From the NCBI RefSeq assembly GCF_050624435.1, contig NC_134546.1, forward strand, positions 78,719,700 to 78,783,699: a stretch of DNA of 64,000 bases, given 5' to 3'. Position numbers and translations under genes: made by a program. Position 1 is the first letter of the stretch, and the number at the start of each line of letters is the position of its first letter. This stretch comes from Tenrec ecaudatus. Lineage: Eukaryota; Chordata; Mammalia; Afrosoricida; Tenrecidae. Of this stretch, positions 1-12,035 are shown piece after piece. Below the pieces are notes generated by a model. The model saw only the letters and a list, made by a program, of their open reading frames with translations. It did no database searches and was not told the DNA's origin.

Positions 1-1590
1 CATTTGTTGCCAGCATCATTTTCAGACCATTTTCTTACTACGTGAGCCCTTGGTATCAGCTCTTCATTTGTTCCCTCCCCTCCCCACCCTCCCTCATGAA
101 CCCTTGTTAATTTATAAATTATTAATTTTCCATGTCTTGCACCACCCAATGTCTCCCTTTCCCCCCTTTTCTGTTGCCCATCCCCCTGAGAGAGGGTTAT
201 ATGTAGGTCATCGTTATCTGTTCCCCCTTTCTCCACCCACCTTCCCCTGCCCCTCCTGGTATGGCTACTCTCATTATTGGTCCTGAGGAGTTTATCTGTC
301 CTGGATTCCCTGTGTTTCCAGATCTTTATCTGTACCCATGTACATGCTCTGGTTTAGCCAGATTGGTAAGGTAGAATTAGGGTCCTGATAGTGGGGGTGC
401 GGAAGCATTAAAGAACCAGAGGAAAGGTGTATGTTTCATCCATGCTAAAGTGAACCCTGACTGGCCCGTCTTCTCCTCAACCCTTCTGTAACGGGATGTC
501 CAATTGCCTATAGATGGATTTGGGCCTCCACTCTTCACCCCACCCTCCCATTCACATTGACAAAATTTTTTGTGCTGGGTCTTTGATGCCTGTTAACTGA
601 TCCCATCAACACCTCATGTTCACACAGGCTGGGGCGATTTTTCCATGTGGGCTCTTTTGCTTGAGCTAGATGACCGCTTGTTTATATTCAAGCCTTCAAA
701 ACCCCAGATGCTCTATCTTTTGATACTTGGGCACCATCAGCTTTCTCTACATTTGCTTATACATCCATTTGTCCTCAGCAATCATGTTGGGAAGGTGAGC
801 ATGATGGAATGCCAGATATTAGAACAAAGTGTTCTTGTGTTGAGGGAGTACTTGAGTAGAGGCCAATGTCCATCTGTGTCCTTAATACTAAACCTATAAA
901 TATATGCACATAGATCTATGTCTCCATCACCATATATAAATATATTTATAAATGTGCATGCCTGTATCTAGATCTCTATAAATGCCCTTTGCCTCCTAGT
1001 TCTTTTCTCTATTTCCTTTAAATTTCCACTTTGTCCCACTATCACGCTCAGCCTTCATTTGGGTTTCAGTAATTCCTCTCCATTACATTGTCCTTGGTCA
1101 AGGCCCACAGGGACCCTACACCATCCTCAACATTTATTTTTGGTCACCTGTTTTTCTCTTTTCCCTGGATTTGTTAACACCCACTTCTTTTCCCCCATCT
1201 CCCTGCTTTCCATGTCCCCCCGGCACTATCTTCCAGATGTTTTCTCCTCTGGTTTATTTATTCAGCCTATATTTTCTGGATATACCTGCAGAGATAATAA
1301 TATGCACAGACACAAGACCAAGCAAAACAAAGCAACAATAGAAATTAAAGCAATAACTCCAACAATAACCAAAAAACTAATCACACACACACACACACAC
1401 ACACACACAAAGTCAATCTATAAATAGTGTTTTCCAGTCGAGTCTGATGGAGTGTCATGCCCTGACCCCACAGTCTATTTTTGGTGTTCTCTGGGGACTT
1501 CACTGCTCTGCTCCACTTGCTGTTCTGGTGTATGACATTAGTGTTTCACCTCAGCGTTGTGGGGTCAGATCAGGCACAATTCCCACAGGC
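1..1590 (-). mobile_element. L1 3' UTR, antisense, 5'-truncated
   Basis: Reverse complement of the same L1 3' region seen at 2935-5326 and 20499-24038. Landmarks are the pyrimidine-rich tract near 70-90, the GCCATC-type block (here mutated) near 660-735 and the CCAGTC...GTCTG block near 1432. Divergence is high, so it is an old copy. It contains a (CA)n run at 1382-1409. No coding sequence is present; the short reading frames here are incidental. Confidence 0.7.
1382..1409. repeat. (CA)n microsatellite
   Basis: About 14 uninterrupted CA units inside the antisense L1. Confidence 0.95.
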
Positions 1591-1894
1591 TAACACATTT
1601 TTTAATCCTAAAACCAAGAGCTCCAGTGTCTTCATAGTCATTTGCTCGCACTGAGTGGCTACCAAAAACAAGTTTCCCAAATGGACAAGGCTGCCTCTGA
1701 ATCAGCAGGAACTTTATAAAGCATAGCTTCTACAAAAAATGAGAACTGACTTTTATCTGTAACCCTGTCCAAATCAAATTGTAAATAGTAGCGAAATATT
1801 ACATCAACTATGGTTTTATTAAAATTTGCCACACATATCCCTAAGTAGGATCTAACAAATAAGAACTATTTTAAAAAATTTGAGATGTCAGAAG
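1591..1894. other. Unassigned spacer
   Basis: AT-rich sequence between two L1 fragments. I see no coding frame, RNA gene or recognisable repeat. Confidence 0.5.
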
Positions 1895-2068
1895 ACAAGA
1901 TTTTGGAGGGAGGGTGAGGGCACAAAAAGGAGCTGCTACCGAGGTCTTAAGTGGAACGAAAATGTTTTGAAAATGATGATGGCAACATATGCACAAATGT
2001 GCTTGATACAATGGATGGATGGACGGTGATAAGAGCTGTACGAGCACCCAATAAAATGATTTTAAAAA
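1895..2068 (+). mobile_element. L1 3' terminal fragment
   Basis: The last about 170 bases of the L1 tail: GGAGGGAGGG tract, ATGATGATGGCAACATATGCAC, then AGAGCTGTACGAGCACCCAATAAAATG and A-rich tail. It runs into a purine-rich GAAGA stretch to about 2110. Confidence 0.65.
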
Positions 2069-2109
2069 GAAGATGACGACGAAGAGGAAGCAGAAGCAGA
2101 AGATGACAT

Positions 2110-2795
2110 GCTTTTGATTCTGAAGCCATTTTGAGGGATAAGCTGCAGGGACTGGGCGATCAGGAATATAGTCTTGGGGGCACCAAAGTGTATCGCCCTA
2201 ACGGTTTCCACAAGACCATGCTGTACATCAGACTTCGGTGAGGAGTAACTGGTGTCTTAAAAGTTCTTGAATCTCCATCAAAAGAGGCAATCAGTGGTCT
2301 TTTCTGTCCAGAGGAAAGAAGACTGATGAAAATCAAAATACATATGGAAAGGATCAGTTCAATGAACGGATGGACCACACAAACACGCATGCCCCCAAGC
2401 CTGCGACCAGAACGAGATGGCACCAATGATTTGCTTAGAAAAGCATCACCTTCGAAGGACCTGGCTAGGATGGGAAAAGCAGGTAGAGCACAACTCAAAA
2501 CCATAAAACAGATCAGGCTTACTGGATATGGACAGATGAGATATCAAGATTACAACCCTTTTGTCACTGCGTCGGTCAGACAATGAACCCACCTCTGTAA
2601 CAGAATCATCAACCACTGAAGATTTGAGATGCAGCACTGAACCTAGGACAAAGTTCAGAGGGCTAGAATGGTGGAGAAAGAGGCAACAGGCATATGGGAT
2701 GGATCAGAGGAGCGGAAACAAAGCCTGTCTGGGTTGTTGAATGTACAACTGATGATATGCTCTATAAACTTTCACCTCCTTCACATTAAAGATTT
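2110..2795 (+). mobile_element. Older L1 3' UTR (distinct subfamily)
   Basis: Contains GGTGTCTTAAAAG followed by a long purine-biased region and a terminal ATTAAAG with A-rich tail near 2795. This resembles, from memory, the 3' UTR of older L1 copies in elephant-group genomes. It does not align with the younger L1 tail in this window. Family name uncertain. Confidence 0.45.
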
Positions 2796-2934
2796 AAAAA
2801 TACATGATTCTGAATTGAACGATGAATTCAAATTGACATAAAGAACACCAAAATTACACTATTAAAAGCTTAAATTAAATGCTTCTGAAGGAAAACTTTT
2901 GCAAAATAGATAGCATTTAAAACCAGTTCATCTG

Positions 2935-5326
2935 TGAATGCAATATCCCGGCGTAGAGTAGGGAACAAGTGGAGAGGGCTGGGAGGCTGGCCCCAGCACC
3001 ATAAATTAAGTGGATTCCTGTCCCTCCCCCGAAAAGAATTTGTTCCAAAGGAACACATTGACTCTGCAGCTCCGGGAGATGGACATATCTGATCAGAGCA
3101 CATGGGAGCAGATGAAGGGGCAGGAGGAGATAGTGGAACACAGCCTGGCCCACCAGGCCATGAAGATGATGTTCCTTAGTAGAGCAGCCAGTCCACAGAG
3201 AGAACAACATGGCTGGCCCCACTATGAGAAATGATGCCCCTCAGTGACTAAGTGCGATACAGGGGACAGCACAGGAGACACAGTGTGAGAATTGCACCTG
3301 ACCTGATCCTACCACACCTAGGCAAAGCACTGGGGGAGTACAGCGGAACAGCAAGGGAATGGAGTGGCAAGGTCCCCAGGGAATGCTGAAAGTGGACTTT
3401 GGGGCCAGGGCGCAGTGCCCCAACAGACTGGACTGGAAAACGCTCCTAAGGGCCAGCAAACAATCCCTGAACTAACTACAAGCTTTTCTTTTGTGAAGTG
3501 TTTTGTTTTGTTCTTTGTCAGTGTTTTTTTTTTTTTTGGTTTTGTTTTGTTGTCTGGTTGTATACTGTTGCTTTGCTTTCCTCTGTCTTGTTTTCGTGCA
3601 TGTTAGTGTCTCCACAGGTCTGTCTGAATAGGACAGGCTGGATGAACTATGTGGAGAAAAAACAACAGGACCGACAGTTCCGGGGGAACGTGGGGTGTGG
3701 GTGTGGGGTAAGGAAGTGGTGTTAACAAACACAGGGACAAGGGAACAACAGGGGACCCAAAATGGTAGAGAGGGGGGAATGGCAGGCCTGGTGGGGAATG
3801 AACAAGGGTAAGGTTGCGTAGAGAAGAGGGATAGCTGTAGCACAGGAGGTGACTGAGCAAGGTAGTAGGGCAGGAGGGAAGTCAAGGGAGAGGGAGGAAA
3901 GAGCTAGGAGTCAAAGGGCATTTATGGAGGTCTAGACAAAGACATGTACATGCAAATATATATAGGAGGATGGGGAAATAGATCGATGTGTCTATATTTA
4001 TAGGTTAAGTATTAAGGTGGCGGAAGGACCTTGGGCCTCTAATCAAACACGCCCTCAATGCATGAATACTTTCTTTTATTAAATTGGAACTCTATGATGC
4101 TCACTCTCTCAATACAACTGTTGAAGCCAAAGTGGGTGAACAAGTAAATGTGGTGAAGAAAGCTGATTGTGCCCGGCTATCAAAAGAGATAGTGACTGGG
4201 GTCTTAAAGGCTTAAAGATAAACAAGCGGCCATCTAGCTCAGAAGCAACAAAGTCCACATGGAAGAACACACCAGCCTGTGTGATCGAGTGGTCCCAAAG
4301 GGATCAGTTATCAGGCATCAAAGAACAAAAAATCATATCATTGGTTGCACACTTCCATGATAGGATCACTAAAGACAAATGGGTGCATAAGAAAATGTGG
4401 TGAAGAAAGCTGATGGTGCCCGGCTATCAAAAGAGATAGAGTCTGGGGTCTTAAAGGCTTGAAGGTGAACAAGCGGCCATCTAGCTCAGAAGCAAAAAAG
4501 CCCACATGGAAGAAGCACACCAGCCAGTACGTTCCTGAGGTCTCAAAGGGACCAGGTATAAGGCATCATGCAAAAAAACATATATATATGTGTGTATATA
4601 TATATGTATGTATGTGTATATATATTTCTATATATACACATACATACATACATACCATATTGAATGAAGGGAGAAGTGCAGAGTGGAGACCCAAGGCCCA
4701 AGTGTCGGCCACTGGATATCCACCCATAGAGGGGTTTAGGAGAGGAAGTGAGTCAGTCAGGGTGCGATGTAGTACCGATGAAGAACACAGTTTTCCTCCA
4801 GATCCTGGATGCTTCCTCCCCCCAACTACCATGATCCAACTTCTACCTTGCAGGGCTGGATAGGGCAGAGGTTGTACACTGGTACATATGGGGCTGGGGC
4901 ACAGGGAATCCAGGGTGGATGATACCTTCAGGACCAAGGGTGTGAGGGGCGATGCTGGGAGAGTGGAGGGTGAGTGGGTTGGAAACGGGGAACTGATTAC
5001 AAGGATGCACATGTGACCTCCTCCCTGGGAGATGGACAGCAGAGAAGTGGGGGAAGGGAGACTCCGGATAGGGCAAGATATGACAAAATAACAATGTATA
5101 AATTACCAAGGGCACATGAGGGAGGCGGGGCGGGGAGGGAAGAGAAAAAAAAGAGGACCTGTTGCAAAGGGCTTAGGTGGAGAGCAAATGCTTTGAGAAT
5201 GATTGGGGCAGGTAATGTATGGATGTGCTTTTTTTTTTTTCGGATGTGCTTTATACAATTGATGTATGTATATGTATGGACTATGATAAGAGTTGTATGA
5301 GCCCTAATAAAATGTTTTTAAAAAAA
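2935..5326 (+). mobile_element. L1 3' UTR copy with 17-bp target-site duplication
   Basis: The insert is bounded by an exact 17-bp repeat, TAAAACCAGTTCATCTG, at 2918-2934 and 5327-5343. It is 2392 bp long, ends AATAAAATG plus A-rich tail, and consists wholly of the long L1 3' UTR, with no reverse-transcriptase sequence. Within it a 247-bp segment is tandemly repeated (starts near 4151 and 4398). An AT-rich (TATATG)n tract lies near 4578-4655. The exact TSD indicates a fairly recent L1-machinery insertion. Confidence 0.85.
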
Positions 5327-5343
5327 TAAAACCAGTTCATCTG

Positions 5344-5740
5344 GGAAATCTTGAATTGGATATCAAAAATGTAATCTACTCAACTGAATCCTCATTTCAA
5401 GTGTTTTACGTATACACACTTCTGCTTCCTCACAGTGTAAAGTATGGCCTTGTCACACATATGAATGATTATCTAATCAAACACTGTAATTAGTCTCTAC
5501 CTGTTAGCAATTTAGGCTTTCGCCTCTTGGATTTTCACAGCTGAGATGCCACTTATTCAAAATAAAGCATGCCTCAGGTTTAATGTTTCTTTGCTGGACA
5601 ATAGGCATATTTTGGAGCGTTGTAGTAAATACATTGGCATGCTACAGATATTCGTCGATTCAACATTTCACCATAATCCTATATTATTTTGAATTTTCTT
5701 TCAGGAAGTCTGAAAACCATTCATTTCTCTGGATACTTAC
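5344..5740. other. Intron sequence downstream of exon E
   Basis: Single-copy-looking sequence just after the exon E donor. No next coding exon could be recognised with confidence. Confidence 0.4.
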
Positions 5741-6676
5741 ATTTCTTTTCACTTTCTCCTTTTCACACTGACATAGGCTTCCTTGTAAAAGATCAAACAT
5801 ATTCGTTAATTCTTTAATTCTCTCCTCACACTCGTGCCTTTTTTCCTTTTCATTGTGGTATGTTTTGAACAGAAAATGAAATTGATCTTGGAGCTTCGTG
5901 ACTTTCTTTTCTTCACTGTCTACTTTAATTTCAGCTTCATGCACTTTCTGTTGAAGTGAGTTATTTTCAGCCTGGAGACGAGTGAGTCGTTTATAGAGGA
6001 GCTTCTCTGCGTTCTTGGATTCACACACTATCTCGGGTGCATTTTGATGCCGGTGTTCCGTTTCCTTCAGTTGACTCTGTGATTGATTTAGGTCTCTTTG
6101 CAATTTAACTATCTCTTCTTGGAGAGCATCTTTTTTTTGAGTAAACTCGCTTTCTAGGCTACTGAATTTCGTTTCCATTTTAGAAAGCTTTTGGCAAAGA
6201 GTGTCATTGGTTTCTTTTAGCTTAGACAGGTCCGTTTTGAATTTCTTCTGTATATGAAGACACACAACTCGTACTGTCTGTAAAGACAGTTCTAATTCAC
6301 ATTTTGATTTCTGACTTCTCTCATGATCCTGCACAGCAGCCACCACTCTAGACAGTAAGGAATCGATGTCTGTTTCTAGTCTTTGTTTGTTTAACTTTTC
6401 GTCCTCCAATTTGGAGCATAGCCTGGCTTTATCAGCTGTGAGTTCATTAAGCTGTCCGCAGTATTGAAATGTTGTTCTTCTTAATGATTCTTCACTCCTA
6501 TTTAGGTTCTGTTGAAGGTCATCATTTTCCACTTTCATAAATTCCATGTCCTCAGCATATTTCTTTTCTTTTACTCGAATCTGATTTTTCAGTGCATCTA
6601 TTTCCAGCTGTCGATTGTCAATTAGGACACGAAAGGGGCAGTTTTGGCATGAATCCGGTTTTTCATTGCTAGGATT
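5741..6676 (-). CDS. ANKRD26-like: 936-bp coiled-coil exon (exon E), ANKRD26 family
   Basis: This exon of 312 codons is open throughout, phase 0 at both ends. The acceptor is a pyrimidine tract ending TTGCTTAG just above 6676; the donor is a strong GTAAGT at 5740-5735. The product is nearly all coiled coil, rich in Glu, Lys, Gln and Leu, with heptad-like spacing (for example LQQNLNRSEESLRRTTFQY, then QLNELTADKARLCSKLEDEK). Order and wording match the ANKRD26 coiled-coil exon as I remember it: KKY-ED, NDDLQ, FQY-GQLN-LTA, SKLE-EK, then QDQFH. Nearby cysteines near the start (SCQNC) are odd for a coiled coil. An open frame of this length in a gene with two lesions elsewhere suggests recent function. 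The following exon is not visible between 1 and 5740, where L1 insertions dominate. Confidence 0.85.
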
Positions 6677-7199
6677 CTAAGCAACACAAAGGAAAGTCAA
6701 CACTCAATAAGATGCAGATCATTTTCTTTGAAAGTTACCATTAACCTGTATGTGCAACCAATAAAAATACCACAATAAGTAGATATGCAACTGCAAAAGT
6801 TGGACTCAAACATCACATCTTTCATGAGCATGAATTCTGAAACTCAAAAATTTAATTAACAGAAAAAGGAATTCCTGAGATTAAAAGAAAGTATGAAATA
6901 ATAATTCTACAGAATTTCAAACTCAGAGCTTTCTTTGAATTATAAGCACCCAAAAGGTATAAACTAAAAGAACACTATACTGGACTACATTAAAAAAAAA
7001 CATCGACTCGAGAGCTATGTTATAAAGCTACACTTTGCTCTCCATGTATCTGGCGAGGTTAAAAATATTAAGTATATTCTCCTCTCAAACACACATGCAA
7101 CCACATTAGGATATAATACATTTGAAAAATCTTATCATGTTAAACAATTTGCTTGATTTGTCCCAAATACTACTGCGACCTCCTCCACCTGAACTAACT

Positions 7200-7430
7200 G
7201 ACGTGGGTTTATAGTTTGACAGCTAATCTACAGAGAAGGGAATGCAAGAAGGCATAGAGGTTATTAGCTTGGGTAAAGGGAAAGGCAATAGCAACAAGAG
7301 AGCGAAGAAGTGGCACATATGGAAGAATGGAAACAGGACAAGTCATTTGGAGGTTTGGTTAGTTGTTGAACATAGAAATGATGATCTTATCTGTAAATTC
7401 TCACTTATAAAAAATAAAAAAAATTTTTAA
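7200..7430 (+). mobile_element. Probable old L1 3' end fragment
   Basis: Purine-rich stretch ending in GATGATCTTATCTGTAAATTCTCAC and an A/T tail; this end resembles the L1 tail at 9590-9650. The rest of intron E-D from 6677 to 7199 shows nothing recognisable. Confidence 0.4.
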
Positions 7431-7930
7431 AGTATAATGGCCTCATGATCATCATGTGTCCTTAAAGAAAATAGAGTAAGAAGACCCCCTTGGGAATCCC
7501 CAAAGCCAGTTAACCTTCTGAAATCATCTTTTGCCTTGCATTGTTTCTCCTCAGTAAGTCTTCGAAACCACCACTAGGGCAAGACCATGTTTCAGAAGTC
7601 TCCCCCGGGTCAATAAGACAAGTGTATTTCTCAAAGAACTTGTCTGTAGCCATGTTCTTTTAACAGAGATGTGAATAAACAAGTTTCCTTGGAAATAAAC
7701 TCTTTAAATCAACTGGAACCAGAGTAGCAATATTTTTTACTTATCTTCATATCTACACATACAAATGCATACAGACATTGAGTTGAAGATAACTAAAGGA
7801 ATAACTCAGAATTCTTCTGTTCCTTGTAAGCCATTTAATGTTTTATTAACATTTGATTCTGAGCTTAATTGTGATTATTTTAAATAATAAGATAATTTTT
7901 GTTTGCTTAATCCTATTAAAAGTGAATGGC

Positions 7931-8030
7931 TGAAGAAAGCTGATGGTGCCCACAATTGATGTATGTATATGTATGGATTGTGATGAGTTGTATGAGCCCC
8001 TAATAAAATGTTTTTTAAAAAAAATTTTTA
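7931..8030 (+). mobile_element. Internally deleted mini-L1 (100 bp) with TSD
   Basis: Flanked by a 13-bp repeat AAAAGTGAATGGC at 7918-7930 and 8031-8043. The insert joins TGAAGAAAGCTGATGGTGCC, from the mid 3' UTR, directly to ACAATTGATGTATGTATATG, from the L1 terminus, and ends AATAAAATG with A-rich tail. In a full copy these two parts are about 850 bp apart. Confidence 0.8.
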
Positions 8031-8879
8031 AAAAGTGAATGGCATTTCTTAAGCTTTTCTGTTGGAATTTAAAAAGTAGAATTTCTGAAACCTTCACACA
8101 GATCTTCTTGAATTTTGTACTCTTAACTAACATTGCCAACCCATGTATGACTGGCAGACACACAGATATTACAAAAAGAAGATGCTACAAAATGGTCCCC
8201 TGTGGCCTGGAACCCCTCCGTTTCACATTCAGACACTCAACTGAGGAGGAGCAGCTCTACAGTCTTCATCACGGAGATGAAGCCTTTACTTTCTGCACTA
8301 CACGACCCACTCCCACCCTCTACTGGGAAGGCCAATAACAATTCTTCCTCTCTTTATTCCCTTTTGGATCCTGGGAACAGCAAAAGAGTGGAGGTGCTCA
8401 CCGAGTGATAGAAGGATCAAATTGGACCACAACACAAACAGCAGGGTGAGCTGGCTGGCTGGTTAGATAAGGATTCTGGAAAATGAGGAATGCGTCCTCA
8501 GCTTCACATGCACAAACCATAAAACATTGCAGCTGGCGTGCATACAAGTAATTAGCTATTAGACTTTTACTATCTACTGATATGGGGATATAACCCAGAA
8601 AGGGGAAATGATTCCCCCATAAGTGCCTAACTTGGAAATATCTAGCAGTTTATAGCATCAAACCAGATGGATTAACTGTATATCTCTCAAGTCAATCAAT
8701 GAATCAGATCAATTGCCAGAAAAATTTATCAAATTAATGACATCGGTGAATCAAATGTGTGACTGTGGCAGCATAATTTAAGACCTTCTCAGGAACTTCA
8801 TTTACCTTTTTTTGTTTTAATGGAGAATGGCTCTATTTGTGTGTGTTTGTTTTTTTCTCTATCTTTAAAAGTCAATGGA

Positions 8880-9006
8880 CCTTGCACAGTAAAGTGGAGA
8901 AGAACACAGAGTAGCAAATGTAGGAGAGAATGTAGAGAAATCAGAAACCTACACTGCTGGTGGGTCTCTAAAAACGTACAATCAGGGTAGAAAGGGACAC
9001 GACACT

Positions 9007-9042
<36 letters not shown>

Positions 9043-9650
9043 AGAAAATCCATGCAAGTCAGCTGTCCCTCTGCTGAGTTTAAACCCTAAAGAAGTAAGA
9101 GCCATAGCAGAAAAAGACATATGCACCACCGTGTTCATCACAGCCTTGTGCACACAATAAGAAGTTGGAGACACACCAAATGCCCATCAGTGGAAGAATG
9201 CATAAATAAACTTTGCAACTTACACATAACACACTTCTGTGCACTGCTACAGAACAATGGTAAAACTGGAAGCACCTCGTGGGATGGTTGGACCAAGAGA
9301 ACATTATGCTGAGTGAAATTAGTCAACCGCTAAAAGACAAATAATGTATGTCACTACTGCTATAAAGGAAAAGTCAAGACAAAGGTTTCCATGACAAAAG
9401 AAGCAGATTTTGATAGCCAGAGAAGGAGTGGGACAAAGGAGGCAAGGTAAAGCAAGAGGTCAGAGGGTGGACAGGTGTTAAGTTAGGTCAAGACAAAGAC
9501 TGTATTCCAAGAGAAGGAGAAGAGAAATCAAAGGCGCAGGAGGGTCAGGCAAGGTACTGAGGGCTTGATTAATGGCTTCAGTTATTGAATACAGAATAGA
9601 TGATCTAGGATGTAAATTTCCCACCTAAGTCACAATAAAACGTCTTTTAA
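8880..9650 (+). mobile_element. Old L1: ORF2 3' end and short 3' UTR
   Basis: Shows degraded L1 ORF2 terminal landmarks: GTAGAGAAATCAGAAACC..CACTGCTGGTGGG, then CCAAATGCCCATCAGTGG and ATTATGCTGAGTGAAATTAG. A 3' UTR of only about 330 bp follows, ending AATAAAACG. A (CA)n run interrupts it at about 9011-9038. The ORF is broken by many stops. Confidence 0.7.
9011..9038. repeat. (CA)n microsatellite
   Basis: About 14 CA units within the old L1 fragment. Confidence 0.9.
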
Positions 9651-10389
9651 AAAATCAAGGCACAACTTTTACTTTGGAATTGTTTTGAACTTTATACGGA
9701 TGGTTGATGTTATGCACATGATAAAATAATACACTTGAACATTTTACCATAATTAACTTCACAAAGTCATGACTCAGAAAAAAACATTTGAGAATGGTGA
9801 TTTTAAAAATACTGAAGAATATATATTCTTTAAAACACACCAAAGTGATAATTTTGGAATTATAGATCCCAAGGGTATGGGTAAAGCAGGTAAAATGGTA
9901 CACACAGTAGGTAATAGATGAGTTTAGCTGGGAATCATTTTTATACCTCTCAAGATGAGGCAAACTTTTATATATCCTTTCTTTCATTTATTGCTCCATC
10001 TCATTTAATTGTCTAAAAAAGCAATTACCATTTAGACAAGAATGGGGATAAAATTTTCCTTTATTCAATCTAGATGCTGAGAAATTAATTGGATCACCTG
10101 CATTATATGTAAAGAGACATGACTTCAGGATTGGAGGAAAGCTTACTAACAATCTGTGTATCCCTAAGACACAGTCTTGCTTGCTGAAAGTGAGGAAGAC
10201 TTGAAGCACTTGCCAATGAAGAATAAAGATTGTAGCCTTCAATATGGATTAGAACTCAAAACCAAAATTCTCACAACCAGACGAATAGGTGACATCATGG
10301 TAAATAGAGAAAAGACTCACATTGTCAATGATTCATCAAGCTATAATTCACAATCAATACTCACGAGAGAAACAGTCAAGGGCTCAAAA

Positions 10390-10925
10390 TAGCACATTGC
10401 ATTGGGTAAACCTGCTGCATAAGACTTGGTTAAAGTATGCAAAGCAAGGATGCTATCTTGAGTACTAGGATATGACTGATTCGAGCCATGCTATTTTCAG
10501 TAGAAACATATGCATGTGAGACAGATACTGAACAGGGAAAACCAACAAAAAACTGAAGCGTTGGAATGGTGGCAACAGTGAAGAATATTGAAAGTCCCGT
10601 GAACTGCCCAAAGAACCAACAACGGTGTCTTGGGTGGACAGCCAAAATGCTCTTTGGAAGCAATGATGGGAGGCTTTGTCTCACATATTTTGCATAGGAC
10701 ATCAGGAGAGACCTGTCACTGGAATGATTCGGGCGTAATGCATGGTCAAGTAGAGGGAAGCAAACAAGAGGATGATCCCCGATAAGCTGGATTAGCATAG
10801 TGGCTGCAATGATGGGCTCAGACAGACGCACAATTGTGAGGTTGTCACAAGACTGTGCACTGTTTCCTAAGGTAGTACATAGGTTCGCTTTGGCTCCGAA
10901 TTGACTAAACAGCACCCAACAAAAA
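10390..10925 (+). mobile_element. RTE-type LINE, 3' end
   Basis: Matches remembered RTE sequence of afrotherian genomes: GCATGTGAGACAGATACTGAAC, then GCATAGTGGCTGCAATGATGGGCTCA, ACAATTGTGAGG, and a tail GCTCCGAATTGACTAAACAGCACCC followed by AACAAAAAC. The tail is shared with AfroSINE 3' ends. Coding frame decayed. Confidence 0.7.
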
Positions 10926-10979
10926 CACACCTTTTTGCCATTTACTTAGTTTATCCTCCTTTAGAAGGTCATGTGTTCT

Positions 10980-11870
10980 TGTGGTCAAGTCCCACGGGGT
11001 CCATTGCAACCTATGTGCCCCTATGTACAACAGAACAAAACACTGTCCTGTCCTCCACCATCCTCACAATTGTTCCTATGCCCGAGCCCATTGTTTCGAC
11101 CAGTGTCTATCCATTGCTCTGAAGACCGTCCTCCTTTTCACTGCCCCTCCACTTTGCCAAGCACGAGATTCTTCTCTAGGGACCAGTCTCTCCGGACACC
11201 ATGTCCAAACCATGTCATACAAAACCTTGCATTCCATGCCTCGAAGAATCCTTTGGCCTTACTTCTTCCAAAACAGGTTGCTTTTTCCTCTTAGCGGTCC
11301 ATGGTGCTTTCGATCTTCTTTAGCAACACAATAAAAAGGCTTCAATTCTCCTGTGGTTTTCCATACTCAATGGCCAACTTTCACATGCATAGGAGGCAAT
11401 TGAAAATGCCATGGCTTGAGCCAGGTTCTCCTTTGTGCTCAAGGTAACATCCTTGCTTATCAACACTCTAGAGGGTTCTTCTGTACTCGGTTCACCTAAT
11501 GCAACACGTCTTTTGGCATCTTTACTGCTGCTTCCATGAACATTGATTGCGGAATCACGGAAGTCAAAAACCTTTGACAGCTTCAAGATTTTCTCCATGT
11601 ACCATGATGTTTCCTTTAGGCCATGCTGTGAGGATTTTGGTCTTCCTCTCATTGAGTTGTAACCCATACTAAAGGCTATAATCCTTGATCTTCATCAGCA
11701 AGTGTTTCAAGTCCTTCTCACTTAGAGCAAGCAAGGTTATTTCATTTGCATGTCACATGTTGTTAATTAGCTTTCATCTGATCCAGATGTCACATTCTTC
11801 CTCACAAAGCATATGACACAATTAGTCAGCCAGTTCACATAAAACTTAGGCTACTTGATCGGCAGACTTT
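10980..11870 (-). mobile_element. RTE-type LINE, antisense 3' half
   Basis: Reverse complement of the RTE 3' region and reverse-transcriptase part: ATTGCAACCTATGTGCCCCTAT, CATATGAGGC-like CATAGGAGGCAATTGAAAATGCCATGGC, CTGCTGCTTCCATGAACATTGATTG and ATCTTCATCAGCAAGTG. It lies tail-to-tail with the sense copy at 10390-10925. Frame broken. Confidence 0.75.
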
Positions 11871-12035
11871 CGGTGATTAAGAAACACAAATTATGAGAAT
11901 GCTTTACTCTCATTTAGGTGGCAGAACTAATTTATCACAATTACATATTTAGACAATATCACATTTTACACAATTTTTTATAAGTGGAAAATCAGAATAG
12001 TTTAGATTATAGGTAAAAAAAAATTAAATTTCTAC

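Noticed and set aside
2160..2637. Minus-strand frames of 60-114 codons
   Set aside because: They lie antisense to an older L1 3' UTR and show no recognisable protein motif.
4459..5300. Several overlapping reading frames of 75-150 codons on both strands
   Set aside because: They lie wholly in the L1 3' UTR, recur in other L1 copies with different breaks, and show simple-sequence translation from the TA-rich tract.
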